A stretch of DNA of 64,000 nt from Anaspis maculata (lineage: Eukaryota > Arthropoda > Insecta > Coleoptera > Scraptiidae), in assembly GCA_949128115.1 (NCBI GenBank), contig OX421962.1:104376836-104440835 (forward strand), read 5' to 3'. The translations under genes and the position numbers were made by a program. Each line of letters opens with the position of its first letter. The first letter of the stretch is position 1. This document shows, one piece after another, positions 32,807-45,442 of this stretch. The notes beneath the pieces are model-generated. The model worked only from the letters and a program-made list of their open reading frames with translations. It was not told the DNA's origin and made no database searches.

Positions 32807-35190
32807 AGGGGCAAGAAGTCTGAATTGCCAGCGACCATCAGTAATCAGGTATAGTCATCAATTTTAAGTTCCTGAAGCTTGTTTTATCCTTATCGGTCAG
32901 ACTTGAATTTTGCGTTTTACAAGGAAGCGCACTCGATCCGCATTTCTCTAAAAACAGAAGGCAAGTTAGTAGACAGATGCGACAAAATGAATCAATCAAG
33001 GCTCTAGACTCCCACACAGCAAGGTTTTGGTGTAAATGGTCAGAGGTCATCTGAATAGCCCTGAACTACAAAACTAAACATGGTTTCAGTAACTACAGTG
33101 ATTTTCCTTGCACGATGGACAAGAGAATTTATAATTGCTGCTGAATCAACTTGTAATGAGATGTGAGACCGCTTTTGATCAAGAGTGAAACGTCCTGAGA
33201 AGAATTAGACGTTGGAGTTTAATGAAACAAGTTCACTGCAGATAAAATTACGTTAAATCATCTCAAAAAAGTGCAAAATTGTTCTCTTATTATTCTTTTC
33301 TCGAAACTAGAAATAAAACCCAACAAAGTATGACAAACTGTCAGTGAAAGAGAAAGGGAAGTGACGGATTTAAAAAATAGACACGCAGGGGAAGAACTCT
33401 TCAAAGAAACCCCCGAGTATGGCTCAAAGAACAGAACTCTCAAATATGTTGTGACAAACTGTGAAAACTCACTGATACTTTCTTCATTAATGGCGGAACA
33501 GACATTCAGCTCACACAGTCTATCAAAATATAAGACTTGAAAAATATCAGTAGACAAGACTTATAAAGACATCACGAAATAATACAACATGATACACAAT
33601 AACGATGGTTTTTGTTGTGCATCCCGTGCATACAAGGAACCTGCAAGAGGACTTAACCCGAATGGCTGACATGTTCCTCGCTATGCGTGTCGCAAGCGAC
33701 AGAGTTGGCACCCAATCTGACGTATCCGCTATGACAGACCCTGTCCCCCCAACAGGTAATATCAAATCGTCCCATCGCAAACAAATCAAAATAAATTTAC
33801 GTGATAAAATAAACATGACTTCAAACCAAAAAAGTACAGCAGCACCCTGCTTGGACGGTAAAAACCCCATAACACATCTGCAAAACAAAACATTCATTCA
33901 ACAACAAGTTATGTTGGGCGGGAGTGATCGATGGCACAAGGATGCGACTTCTCACAGTATTCAAGACAAAATTCATTTTGTCGGATATTCTTGTGTTGAT
34001 TTGTGAATATCGGTCGATTTGACCGGTTTTCCATCAAATATCGGTTTGAACTGGACTAATGATACTGTACATTGCCATCACTCCAATAGAAGGCCGACAT
34101 GGTAGATATAGATAGAGATCTTTCTTGGTCCGCTACTGCTCTGTACTTTATGACTGCATTGAATTCAGTAGTTCCAAGAGCTGTGAAGCGGTGACGATTC
34201 GAACATCACCTCAACAGACTTTGGTTTAAGCTGTCCCAATGAGAAAATAAAAGCTTTTCTAGGAAAGTTGAGCTGTTCCAAAAATCAAATATTGATTGAT
34301 CAATGTATGGTATGCTGCTATTTGTGACATTCCAGATTATTCTGATAAGTGATAATAAACATTTCACTCCACCTGCTGAATAAAGAAGCAAGCAAAAAAC
34401 AAAACGGATTAGTTTCAATGAACCGTTTTCCTCTTTTAGATAAATGATTAAAGAACTCGCGCGTTGTTATTCCCATTCCGTAATTCTCATTCTTACGCTT
34501 TTCAATTACCATTATCGTCTACCCGGGCGCGCTTTTGAAACGACGACGCGTGTTCCCCCTTCTCCTCTTTTCGCCTTTAATGGCATACGCGAGGGACTTT
34601 AGCGTCTTCTCAATCTTCTCATTTTTTTATGTTGTTGTATCGATTCTCCATCATTTTGGTTATTTTCCATTATGTGCCGGAGCGCGCTCCCTGCCACCAG
34701 CAAGAGGCAAATTTAATCAATTAAACTGGCGCGCAATCTGAAGTTTATTCAGCTCCAAAACGGGCTTACGGAATTGACTCGCGGATGCGACGACCGCAGT
34801 CGTTTGAAAAGTACCCGTTTTGAAATGAAAATGAGGAAATCAAATGTTGTAATAAAGACGTTTAACTGATGCCGGAATAATCGACTCAGATTTTTGGACT
34901 GTTCTGAGGGTTAATGTCTCGGTTTATTTTCAAGAAATGACCAGGTCTTAAATTAAATCCTGATATTTTTGCCGCCAAGTTTTAGGCAACCAGTTGTACA
35001 CCTTGAGAAACTATCGAAAAGTTCGATCTCCCTTGTCAAAGTGTACAACTGGTTATGTTGAAACTTGTTCACGTGGTTTTTGAGACTGAAACCCACCCGG
35101 TAAATTCGCAAAAATGCTTAATCCAACTTCCGGCCGAGCTTCCGGCACCTTCACATAGAAGATGAAGCCAAAGCTGAATCTGAACTAAAA
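32807..35190. other. Unassigned DNA; diverged repeat shared with about 47.25 kb
   Basis: 33340-33415 (AAAGGGAAGTGACG..CAAAGAAACCCCCGAGTAT) resembles 47243-47308. The plus-strand 133-codon frame at 33605-34006 has no recognisable domain and is opposed by a frame of similar length, so I do not call it a gene. Confidence 0.4.
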
Positions 35191-35395
35191 GGCCATCCAC
35201 AATGATGGTAATGTTAACGTAATGTTATCGGCAATGGTAATGTTAGCATTTCAAAGCAACGAGTTTCAATGGTAAATGCTTACCATTGCCACTAACATGA
35301 TTGTGAACGTCACCATTTGAAACTCATTGCTTTGAAATGCTAACATTACCATTGCCGATAACATAACGTTAACATTAACATCATTGTGGATGGCC
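35191..35395. mobile_element. 205-bp near-perfect hairpin MITE
   Basis: GGCCATCCACAATGATG..TGCTTTGAAATGC.. forms arms of about 85-100 bp with only a few mismatches and a short loop around 35285-35300. The ends are GGCCATCC and GGATGGCC. RNA from either strand would fold into a long hairpin. No target duplication could be fixed. Confidence 0.9.
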
Positions 35396-36025
35396 TATAA
35401 AACAGGAAAGACGGCGGTACCATCCACAAATGAACCCGTAATTCCCAACATTATGATATTGTGATGAAAAAATTGTCGTGAAGAGTTAAGATCAACGTTC
35501 AGTGTATTGCTGGTGGCATATCTTCCTTACCCTTTCGCCGTCTCAAGGGCGAAGATCTGATGGGATGAATCATATTTCATTTTCTAATTTTAGATCTCGC
35601 CTTCAGGCCAAAGCCGATAGGTCGCCCACTCGAGTGCAATTTGGCTCGGACATACGTCATGCGCTTATGTAATAATGAACTCCTAACAAAGTTTAGCGCC
35701 TAATTTGATTCCAGGAAACGCCATTTTGCCGTATAGAACCGACATGCGATCTATAGGGTGATCATAAACGAATGAAACTACGTAATCAGCTTTGACGTGA
35801 AGCTCAATAGTGCAGACGAAGGCATATCTTATTCATTCAACTCTTGTCTAAAGTTCCTTGGCGTTTACTTGTATTGCTGGTTGCCGAACTAAGAAATATT
35901 ACTAGCGTTTTTCTGGATATAAGGGGCAAGTTTGACTTTTCAATGCAGATTTTCAATAAAAAATTGTCTCTAATTGTTATGTTATTGTTGAAACCTCGGT
36001 TGAAACGCTACTGGATATAAGTAAA

Positions 36026-36266
36026 GGAGGGTTGGCATCTTACGGACGGCGGATTGCTTCGGACATGTGTCCCAATAAGGGTCTATTTTTCAGTCTCGCT
36101 TCACCTACAGGTTTGGATATTTTGCTTTGAAACAATTTTTACAACAGTCAAATCCATGACAACAAATCCCAAGTCAAGAGTTATCCAGAGCAGAGACTGA
36201 AAAACTTGCCTTTTGTGATACCTACATGTTCAAAACAACCCCCCGTCCGAAAGATGCCAACCTTTC
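36026..36266. repeat. Inverted-repeat element, about 240 bp
   Basis: AAAGG..GGTTGGCATCTTACGGACGG at the left pairs with CCGTCCGAAAGATGCCAACC at the right. A second inward pairing is TTTTTCAGTCTC/GAGACTGAAAAA. It is non-coding. Confidence 0.7.
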
Positions 36267-36410
36267 CCGTACTCGGAAAATGAGCAGGAAAACGTGCATT
36301 TGTGTTTAAAAAGAGAACAATTAAGATTTCTATAGAAGTCTTTTTACCCACGATACAGACATTTTGGCAATGGTTAAAGACGTTGCATCTATCCTCCACA
36401 ATTTTGTGGC

Positions 36411-36743
36411 ATGGTGTATCGTTGGTTGCTGCATACCAGGGGCAGATGGTCCTTTTCTTTTTTAATTGAAAACGTATTGAGAAGTGACAACCATGTAAAC
36501 AGCTTGTTAGAGAGACATGTTGGAGGTAAATACCGAGGAAAACGCTACTTTTTCCTTGATGTATCTAGCGTTCAAGTAAAATACCTTCGACGTCTGACCT
36601 CTGACCGTGTCATTTTGGCTGATTGTGGAACTGCAATAGGTCGCGGGAACAAAAATGGCGTGCTAAAGATGGGTATATGGTATGATGTTATTTTCACTAG
36701 TACGTACTTGTTGATACAATTTTCTTCAGTTGTAAAGTTGTAA
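36411..36743 (+). other. Unknown 110-codon frame
   Basis: An uninterrupted frame containing YFFLDVSSVQVKYLRRL and DCGTAIGRGNKNG. I recognise no domain. There is no nearby coding context and no clear start context, so it may be a chance frame or a fragment of an unidentified element. Confidence 0.15.
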
Positions 36744-38329
36744 TAAATATATAGATAATTTATTGAGCAATTATCACTTTATCATGAAAATTAATGTGCT
36801 CAACTCAAGATTTAACTGAGTAATGTCAAAAACAAGCGAATCTCTACAGCGGTACTTTGGCACCCCCTCAGGGCAAACGCGGGCATGAAGCTGGCAAGAG
36901 GCGCTTCGTTCTCGGCTTCGTTGTGCCGGCGTGCCTGCAACGTTGCCATAGCGGGTGCCAGGGTGACGGTTATGTTCCCGCGACCTATAATTTGCGATCG
37001 CCCTATAGGCTACGCCCGTATGCAGTCTTAAACGCGCCAGCTCTAATTCGCTTTGTTGGTTTGCTTATTCAGTTGGTATAGTGTACAGTAGTGCCTCGGT
37101 AAAGTTTCCACTTAATTGCCAAAGTTTTCCGAACCCTTCTTTGTGGCAATCGCGGCGCGTTCAAGTACAATCCCTAATTGTTTTCCGGAATGATGCGCTA
37201 ATGGGGAGGGGGGAGGGGGTTGGGAGAGGTAGAGGGCGAAAAGGGACCGGCGGGCTACGGGCCGCCACACTGGGATTTTTTTTCGGGTTTTTGGCAGGCG
37301 TTGCTGAAATCGTTGCCTGTTGAAATTAGCAGGGGGTGGATTGGAAAGACGGACACTCGGTCGGACATAAACCGGATGGGGATTAGGTACTCTCGCTGGG
37401 TACTGGAGGGAATTTCCGGTCCTCTTAATTCTCGGGTGTTAATATTGGCCCGGCGGTGATTAGCCAGAATCGTGCGCTCTGCAGGACTGGAAATAAAGGT
37501 TCCGAAGATCTCTCAGCTTCTGCCTAATCGTATGTCAGGATTCTTTTCAGCTAATTTTATCCTTAATACATCTTGTGCTATCATTGATTTTTATGATTTA
37601 TGATTTTATTATAGGCAAAACATGTACTTTTTTTGTACTGAAACGAAATAAACAGTATCTAGTTTTTATTCAAGTATGTATACCATACAATTTTCATCTT
37701 GTGCCGTTCTTTTTGCTTATATTTGACTATGTTAACCCTTGGAAAATTTCTCATATACCTACTGAAAAATAACAAATTTTATTACTTGACTCATGTTCAT
37801 GTTCGTGACTTGAATTCGAAACGTTGCTTTTTTCTCATTACCTTACTTTGACTTAGATACTTATACTTATACTCAATTTTATTTTATTTCTCGTTTCCTC
37901 CTCCTTAAAAAATCATATAAGCGTTGGTTTATAGCAATCTGTTCAATCTGAGATGGCCAGGCCCTCAATTTACGCCAGTCCGCATTGGTGTTCAAGGTCT
38001 CTTACTCTTTTATTCTTGATCGGAACGTCTTCACGACCTTGGTCTTCTTTTTTCTAGATTTTGCATAATCCACCTATACAAAGAAATTAATTTTAATAAG
38101 CATTACAGGTAATTTTGACTCTTTTGTAATACTGTGTTTATTTTCAGGTGAGTCATCAATTTTCCGGTGTCCAAGGGTTCGAATCATATAGCAAGATTCG
38201 TGACACATGAATCATCTCCTTCTTGGTTTTCGGAGTCAATCCGTTGGCTAATAAAGCTCTATCATTATAAAGCTTCATTATCTAATTTCCTCGACGGTAT
38301 GTACCTGTATTTGTTGTTTCAACATCGTT
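36744..38329. other. Unassigned DNA
   Basis: Contains a G-rich tract (37203-37235). No recognisable frame or element was found. Confidence 0.4.
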
Positions 38330-38339
38330 TCGGAAGGTA

Positions 38340-38823
38340 GCTTTGGCTGGCGACTATATGTATATCAGTGAAAACGGTGAGTACCGCGTACTTTTTTGAA
38401 CTGAAGTGCTGAAAGCAAACGTCACATGAGGCAAATAGAAACTCCAATCAGATTGTCCAGAATTTGTGAATACTGCCAACATATTTCCCAGTGTATGAAT
38501 CTTTCGACTAATCCATCTATTTGGGGCATATAAGCACTAGTGGATTCACTTTCTCCCCCCATTACATGTACCAACGTGGTTACCACTTTGCTCATAAATA
38601 CCTTACCTCTGTCGCTCAAGAGCTCCTGTGGAGCCTCATGACGACAAATAATATTTCCAAGTATAAATTGCGCGACGTGCTCTGTTTTTTCATTGGGCAG
38701 AGCCTTCGTCTCTGTCCAGCGTGCGGCGTACTCAGTCGCTACCTTTATCATTGTTTTCCTCATCTTACTGCGGTGCAAAGGTTGATTGCCCACCTTTAAT
38801 CGCATTTTTACTGAATCGCCCAA
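38340..38823 (-). pseudogene. pol: Ty3/gypsy integrase core fragment
   Basis: The frame reads VATEYAARWTETKALP, then RHEAPQELLSDRGKVF, then TSAYMPQIDGLVERF. These are the three catalytic-core segments of gypsy integrase, including the Asp of LLSDRG and the Glu of VERF. The first catalytic Asp appears as Glu or Thr in VATEYA, so it is damaged. After VERF the frame shifts near 38490 and continues as NMLAVFTNSGQSDWSFYLPH and VTFAFSTSVQKSTRYSPF. The fragment lacks the zinc-binding N-terminus and the C-terminus and is flanked by unrelated DNA. Confidence 0.88.
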
Positions 38824-38864
38824 ATGAGGTCAGTGACGCAGCTATGCCTTGCTCATCCTGCAAT

Positions 38865-39005
38865 AGTACGGTGGATTAGCGCCTAAACTATGCATTTTGT
38901 GATAAAGTAAAGGGCTTCTGGATTTACATTCTTGAGACTGAACTTGACAATTCCAGAAATGGCGCCAACGAGTTTGGTGTGGCAGGTGACCTCAGGAGCC
39001 ATCCA
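38865..39005 (+). repeat. Gypsy-like LTR end plus primer-binding site, plus copy
   Basis: The sequence TGGATTAGCGCC..TATGCATTTTGTGATAAAG..GACAATTCCAGAAA is followed by TGGCGCCAACGAGTTTGGTG, a gypsy-type primer-binding site. The same block occurs inverted at 40975-41115. Confidence 0.65.
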
Positions 39006-40974
39006 GAGCTGTAAAAGAATCAAAATCTTCCATGTTCCTCGAAGGCACCCAAATACATCATACTTCGATGCGCTGATACCCTATGGGCAGGAATTGACAA
39101 AATATGTCGATGCTAATCACGTAAGGGGGCTGAGGAGAAGGCATTTTTGTCTTTGAAGGCGATTTATGGTTTTCATCAATCCTGAATGAATATGAAGAAG
39201 TTTGGTATCATTTTCGACTAAAATCGACGTTCTGAGTTCGAATAAAGGGTTCAAATTACGTTAGAAACATGTTTGAACAAGTTTGTATGAAAAAACACGC
39301 TTTTTTGATATTCAACTTTAACCTCATGGTTTTCACTCCTCACCATAGGGATTCCACTTATTCTTGCATATTCAGTTATTTCCAACTTGTCTTCGACTGA
39401 AAAAGATGCATTAGATATGCTTCTCATCTTTACAAGCTCATAGAAGTGTCTAGTCGCGAGGGCGGTTTTGCGTCAACACGGCACCTGATAAGTGACGCAT
39501 GCTTCAATTTAAAAACGTGATGCGTCATAAATAAAGGCTCTATTGTACGGTTTCCAACTTTGTCTTACAGAAGAAGAATTGTTCTTCCTTGTAAAAGCAA
39601 CAAACATGATATCGGAGCTGTATCGCATGCACACTGTGACTTTTCGTGTGAGGGTGCGTCAATTACAGTGTTCAAAGTTGATATAAAATAACTTTCGGAA
39701 CAAATCCTTCTAATCATCTTGTAAAAACAAAAGAGATATCCAGTGTATGTTTTTCATCATTAAGAGACCTGAGGCTGATACAATATATAACAATTTCGAT
39801 TCCAGACGTCTTCGCAAATTAATAAACCTGCAGTAAAGACTTTGAGATTTTCCCTGATTTTTTTTCGGATCGAAATACCGAATAATACGATCCAAGGATA
39901 CATCGATACTGCATTTTGGGTTAGGGCATTGAATTTTCTCATGTGCGAACCTTATACCAATATACATCATTTGACCGCAGCACTTGAAATTTTGTCGATA
40001 AGGAGGCGAATAGGGGCCCTTCAAACTTTGAAGATACAAGAACTCTCACAAAACGACCATTGAGTATCGTCATGTGTCATATAGGAAGGTTATGAGTCTA
40101 TTAGAAATGTTGGTAGCAATTGCCGCCGTGTTCGTTCCATTCTCCAAACTTAAAAAAAAAACATTCTTTTGTTGAGGTTAAGAATCCTGCTTTTCTATTT
40201 TGACAAAGAAAGGATAAATTCATGATGTTCTATTGAGTAACCAACCAAATCACATTCCGTGAGTCTAATTCCCTGGTAGAAAAGTGTCCATGAGCACATT
40301 TTGGAATACATATGTGCACCATGGCATTGTTTATCGTGGGGATGTGCCCAATGTACCCATGTGCATCATGAGGATGTGCTCAAAATACAGGGGGATCTGT
40401 TCAACGTGCTCATGTGCACCAATCATAGTCACATCCCCATGAATACATTGAGCACATCCCCATAGTGCACATGGATACGTTGAGCACATCCTCATGGTGC
40501 ATATGAGTCATCATCACATCCACATCAAATAGCACCCCCAAGGTATTAGGGATATGTAATAGCCTACCTGGAGGCTGTGAACAATCTGTAACACCCTGTA
40601 CACAACAAAAGGCAGAAAATTATAGATAGGTAACTAATATTTTGGAAAGGCCATAAAAAAGGTTGTAATGTCGCGGAACACCCTGTATATTATGGAATTA
40701 ATGATTGCCAATGAACAAGAACAGAAATCAGAATAAAAGTCTCACAAAATGTGTAAAATGCTCACAGATGTATCAAACTAAAAGAAAAATCAATTCTTCC
40801 TTAAGAACAGGCCATCAACATGCTTGATTTCGATTCTAACTTCACAAGCAACACAAATAGGACTGCTTCCAACAAGAAAGGCTGCAACACGATACAAATG
40901 ATTAATTTGTGATTGTTTTCGACCTTTTAAATAACGGCAACGAAATTTTTGTTCTTCCATACTTACGGATGGCT
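39006..40974. other. DNA between two opposed LTR/PBS blocks
   Basis: A minus-strand frame (39710-40039) contains CCGQMMYIG and CPNPKCSIDV, which hints at a cysteine-based zinc site, but no family was recognised. 40285-40515 is a cluster of alternating ATGTGCTC/GAGCACAT and CATGTGCACC motifs in both orientations. Confidence 0.35.
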
Positions 40975-41115
40975 CCTGAGGTCGCCTGCCACACTAAACT
41001 CGTTGGCGCCAATTCTGGAATTGTGAAGTTGAATCTCAAGGACGTAAATCCAGAATCCCTTTGCTTTATCACAAAATGCATAGTTTAGGCATTTTTTGGC
41101 GCTAATCCACCGGAC
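40975..41115 (-). repeat. Gypsy-like LTR end plus primer-binding site, minus copy
   Basis: On the minus strand, CACAATTCCAGAAT is followed by TGGCGCCAACGAGTTTAGTG and GTGGCAGGCGACCTCAGGAG. It is a close copy of 38865-39005 in opposite orientation, 2 kb away. It shares its orientation with the integrase fragment at 38340-38823. Confidence 0.65.
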
Positions 41116-41537
41116 TTTGACTTCATTCTATTCCATTGTGGAATTGACCTAGCATCGCTGATTTGGACGATTAGGCGATACTTTGGCTACACGTGCCTGT
41201 TTTTTATGTTCAAGGGATGAACTTTTACTTAGGGCCTTTATGTCATTATTATGACAGTATGCTGGTGCTCGCAGGGACTACGGAAGGCAGGAAGCCCAGG
41301 AGAACGGCTTCTTTTCACACGAATAATAAAACATAGCAGGGGACTCGACGCGAGTTCCAAAATACGAACCCAGGTTTTCGCGCAGAGAGCACCCTCGTAG
41401 AATCTAGTGTACGCGACATTTTCACATTTGCTTACAAAAAAGACTTTTTATCATAGCTCAAAGCCTTCAACAATTTTTTTGATCATTCAACAGTCAAATA
41501 ATTCCACGTTATCACCCACAGGCAAATATAGCAGAAC

Positions 41538-42189
41538 TAAGGTGACCAACTTCAGATTAATGAAAATCAAGACATTGAAAAAAAAAACTAGAAAGTTTCA
41601 AAAACTTTTATCAACATGAAAAATTACTATTGCTGAGAAATGAAAAAAGAACTCCCCTGGGCTGTGCCTGGGAGAAAAAAAAGTGGAAAAAATTGCCGTC
41701 AAAAAAGAGAACAATGCTCTCTCTAAAATAGACCTTCTCGCAACCTCAATAATAACACAAAAAATTCAGTGTGCTCATTAGAAATAAAATTCCCGAGAAA
41801 ATTCCATAAAAGAAAAAACCGAGAAAAAAACACAAAATTAAACCTTCTAGTTCTTTGGTAGGTTGTAGAACCTACCTGCGAATCGAATATAAATAATATC
41901 AAGTGTAATAGGCACAGGAACGGAAGTAGGTATGTGGAAGGGAAGTGGTAGAGTCATCATCTCGGTGATCACCCTACCACTTCCCTTCCCATCCTACATC
42001 ATCTGTGGAAGAGGGGTGAGGTGGTTTCGCGGCAAATTTAAAATCAGAAAAACCAGAATTTAGCTTGAAATCAGGACAAATCAGTATTTTTGCTTAAAAT
42101 CAGGACAAATCAGTACATGAACGTAAAACAGGACAAAGGTGTAAAAATCTAAACCTGTTTTTACCAAATCAGGACGGTTGGTCACCTTA
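41538..42189. mobile_element. Non-autonomous hAT-type element, 652 bp
   Basis: The ends TAAGGTGACCAAC and GTTGGTCACCTTA are a perfect 13-bp inverted repeat. AGCAGAAC is duplicated perfectly at 41530-41537 and 42190-42197, the 8-bp size of hAT insertions. Near the right end are subterminal copies of AAATCAGGACAAATCAGTA, possible transposase-binding repeats. A near-perfect small hairpin lies inside at 41938-41993. It is non-coding. Confidence 0.9.
41938..41993. repeat. Short perfect hairpin
   Basis: GGAAGGGAAGTGGTAG and CTACCACTTCCCTTCC form a 16-bp perfect stem with a 22-24 base loop. It lies inside the 652-bp hAT element. Confidence 0.85.
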
Positions 42190-42197
42190 AGCAGAAC

Positions 42198-44832
42198 GAA
42201 AGAATCGGGATCTAAAACCGCGATTGGCCATCCTTGTTTGAGATGGCTACTTCATGCTTTCGTGTCTGGCGGAACTTCCGGTCATCCGGTTCTCAATCCG
42301 GTTCTCTGCCCACTGCGAAGAAACAACTGGTTTCATCAATGCGTACCAATTGCTGACTGCATATCAGTTGCCAATTTGACGATGAGAAGTTCCGATTCAG
42401 TTCGGTCTTGTAAATAGATTGTGAAAAGCATGCGTCATGTAAAAAGGTTGTTGCAAACCGAAACGAGGGGCAATAAATCACAGACTTAATCGCCAAAAAA
42501 CACTACACCTCCTATGAGTAAGAGGAACAACATAAGTCCCACGCTCGTGTCTGGGACGCTTCCTACCCGACCGTTCCCAAGGGTGGCGGCGGTCTAATAA
42601 AGTTCGATCACCGTCCTCCCGCCCGCCGCCGCCCGGCCGCCAAACCCCAAACGTTAAAGCCCGTAATTAAAAATGTAATGAGGGATTACTCTGTGACGGC
42701 ATTTTCCCCGTCATTTCAAGAATAAAGAGTCAAAGCCGGATGGCAAAGTTAAAGAGTGTACCCCACCAAGTGCCGCCTTGAATGCCAGGATAATCAGGCT
42801 ATAAAATCCAATTAAAAACATGTCGTTCTGATGTGTTTGTCTTCCTAAAATGAATGGAATCAACGACCTGCGGAAGTCAACAACTTCCTGGGTAGTTATG
42901 CTTAGTTCATACTAAGGACCTTTTTGCAAATATAAGGATGCAATCCGTGAACTATTTATTTTGACATTGCGGGAAAGTGTTGAACGGTTCTGGAAGGATT
43001 TTCTCAAGATTTTAGAGCCAAATATGACACCTAACAAAAGATATTTAACGAGCATCTCACGCACGAATTGACTTGAGCTGGAAGCTGTGAACGAACGTTT
43101 GATTCGTCAATCGTCAATCATTCAAACGCCTGGGCCGCCGAATATTTTGAAAAATGACGCTTGAAGCCCGTCTCCCTGCGCGCGACGACCGGGATTGATG
43201 GGCGATTACCATTGTGAAACCTCGCTTAAGGGGAGAGCCAGGGAGATGATAGAGAGCATAAGTATCTTTTTATGTAAGACGATAAAGGGAAAACGGAACT
43301 CGACTGGAAATCGATCCCCATCCTGTGTGCTCTAACGCCTTTCCACACCGCCGTTTCATGCCGCCCCGCATAAACATAAACATCAGAGAGCGGGGGCGGC
43401 GGCACGAGCAGGTACCTTCGGCGGGTCCTCCCGCCGCCGCCGCACGGGGGCGGCAATAAGGAGAAGCCGCCGCTGCCAGTTCTGATTACGACCGCACAAC
43501 TTGCATAAAGTACAGTTCATTTAATATCAATTAACGCGGGCCCCTGATGTTCGATCATGGAAAGGAAACTCCCGTGCACGTTTCGGTATAATTTCAGGGT
43601 CGCGGTGGAACGGGGGCGGCGCGCCGCTTTTACGAGGAACTGTTTTATTGCCATTGATGATGATCGAAAAGCGCGCGCGTTCTCCAATTAGCTTGGTGTT
43701 TTAATTTCGGCGGCCGTGTCGCTGTGGCACCATTAAATTTTCGAGAGATTATTCAGTTTGACGATGACGATATGAGCCCAAGTTTGAAATGAAAATCTTG
43801 CTTTCTACAAGCTCTATTGGGACTACAGCTTCCCTGAAGACACCTGGTCTGATAATAAGACTTTTGTACCTCCCTATCAACTCCTCGAGGAACTGTCAAA
43901 AGCCATTCAATCATTGATGGATGATCATCGGTATTCCTGGGGTTTTCACAGCTGGTATACTTTCACTGTCGGCTGATATGCGATTCCTTTTGACACGCAC
44001 GTCCAACTTCAGAGTATCAGAGTATTCTGACAGATTTCGGGGTCGCCTGTTTCGATTTTCAAAGGCTTGTAGGATTTCTATTTGGGGGCCTGGGGATCAA
44101 GGAAAACCCGACCATCAACTTTCACGTATTTTATTCACATACATCCGCTCAGGGGTAGGAAACTGGGATATGATTGTTTACAGTTATATTGCGGTTCTGT
44201 CCCACAGGTATAGATGGCGACAGCAGCACCCAATTTGACATACACCAGACATCAAAATTGACACTATTGACAGTACAACACCTGACACCTTCAACTGACA
44301 GGAGAAAAACCGTTGAAAAATTTTCACTTATTTCTGTTTGGCGTCTGTTCTGTGTTTTTCGTCTGAAAATTTCAACATCCAAGTTTCCAGTGATTGTTTC
44401 GGACTCCAGTCCTTGTCACGAATTGCTTGGATTAAGTTTGATTTCATTTTGAAGCATTTCTTTTAATTTAACCTCAAACACGGTAAGTTGCTTTATCTGC
44501 TTCTACATCGTATTTTGTTGGATTGATCTAGGTACTTCTCTCCCTCAGATGACTCTACAACAGAAATTCGCGTGGAAACACCATCTTGATGAGGTGCTCG
44601 TGTGCTTATACCTAATTTCGCCGAGGTTGTCGAACAGAACAAAACAGTGAACATTGCGGCCAACAACAAGCCAACTATCTGAGATTTTCTAAAACAAATT
44701 GGAAGAGAAGATGAATAATAAAGATTTTTTCAGAAGTGACGTCTCGAAATATTGTTTATTTCTGTATAGTTTTCTGTTTGCCATACTTTCGACACAGAAT
44801 AATCCTTCGAGTCGATCAGCAACAATATGAGC
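42198..44832. other. Unassigned DNA with a GC/CpG-rich patch
   Basis: 42600-42640 and 43355-43460 are rich in GCCGCC and GGCGG triplets and in CpG, unlike the surroundings. This could be CpG-rich regulatory DNA or simple sequence. No adjoining gene can be identified. Confidence 0.35.
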
Positions 44833-44955
44833 ACCGTATGATCAAAAACTTCCGTACTCAAGGCAGGCTGTGGTCTTGGTCATTGACAGGCAAACGAGGC
44901 TGATTTTGGCCAGGCCACAGCCTGCGTTGAGTAAGAAAGTTTTTGATCATATGGT
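44833..44955. mobile_element. 123-bp MITE
   Basis: ACCGTATGATCAAAAACTT.. at the left matches the reverse complement of ..AAGTTTTTGATCATATGGT at the right. TIRs of about 45 bp reach GCAGGCTGTGG, leaving a loop of about 30 bp. Confidence 0.85.
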
Positions 44956-45442
44956 ATTTTCTGAGTAAATTACAAACTAAAAAGTTCTTGTGAAAAGCTT
45001 ACTTGTAAAAATTATGTGTGAAGGGTAGACAACAGTAAATTTTCTCAAATGATTTTACAATATTATTCGAGAAAAATACTGTGAAATACCTTTCATGCAT
45101 GATTTTTGCACTTTGGCTTGAAAAAAGTAAAAAGAACAAAAATACAGGGATTTCATATTTCCCCGCCACAATTTTTTACAGATTTCTTCCAAGATATCAC
45201 AATACAATGCGAATGATACTGTCCCATTTCGGTAGATGGCGCTCTAATTCATCCACGCCTAGAGAGACTGTACTATAGAGTGACGAAGCTATGAAAGGGA
45301 TATATCGGTATTCTCTGTCAGTGTCTCGGCATTTCCTGGCCTCGTCAAAATTTAAAACAAAGTTAGCTGGGGTGGGCGTGGTTGCTATTGACATTTGTCA
45401 TTTTCACGATTTGTTTACAAATTTGAATTGTCATTATTTTGC

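Noticed and set aside
43355..43460. CpG-rich patch as a promoter island
   Set aside because: No adjoining gene or initiation signal, so function cannot be argued from composition alone.
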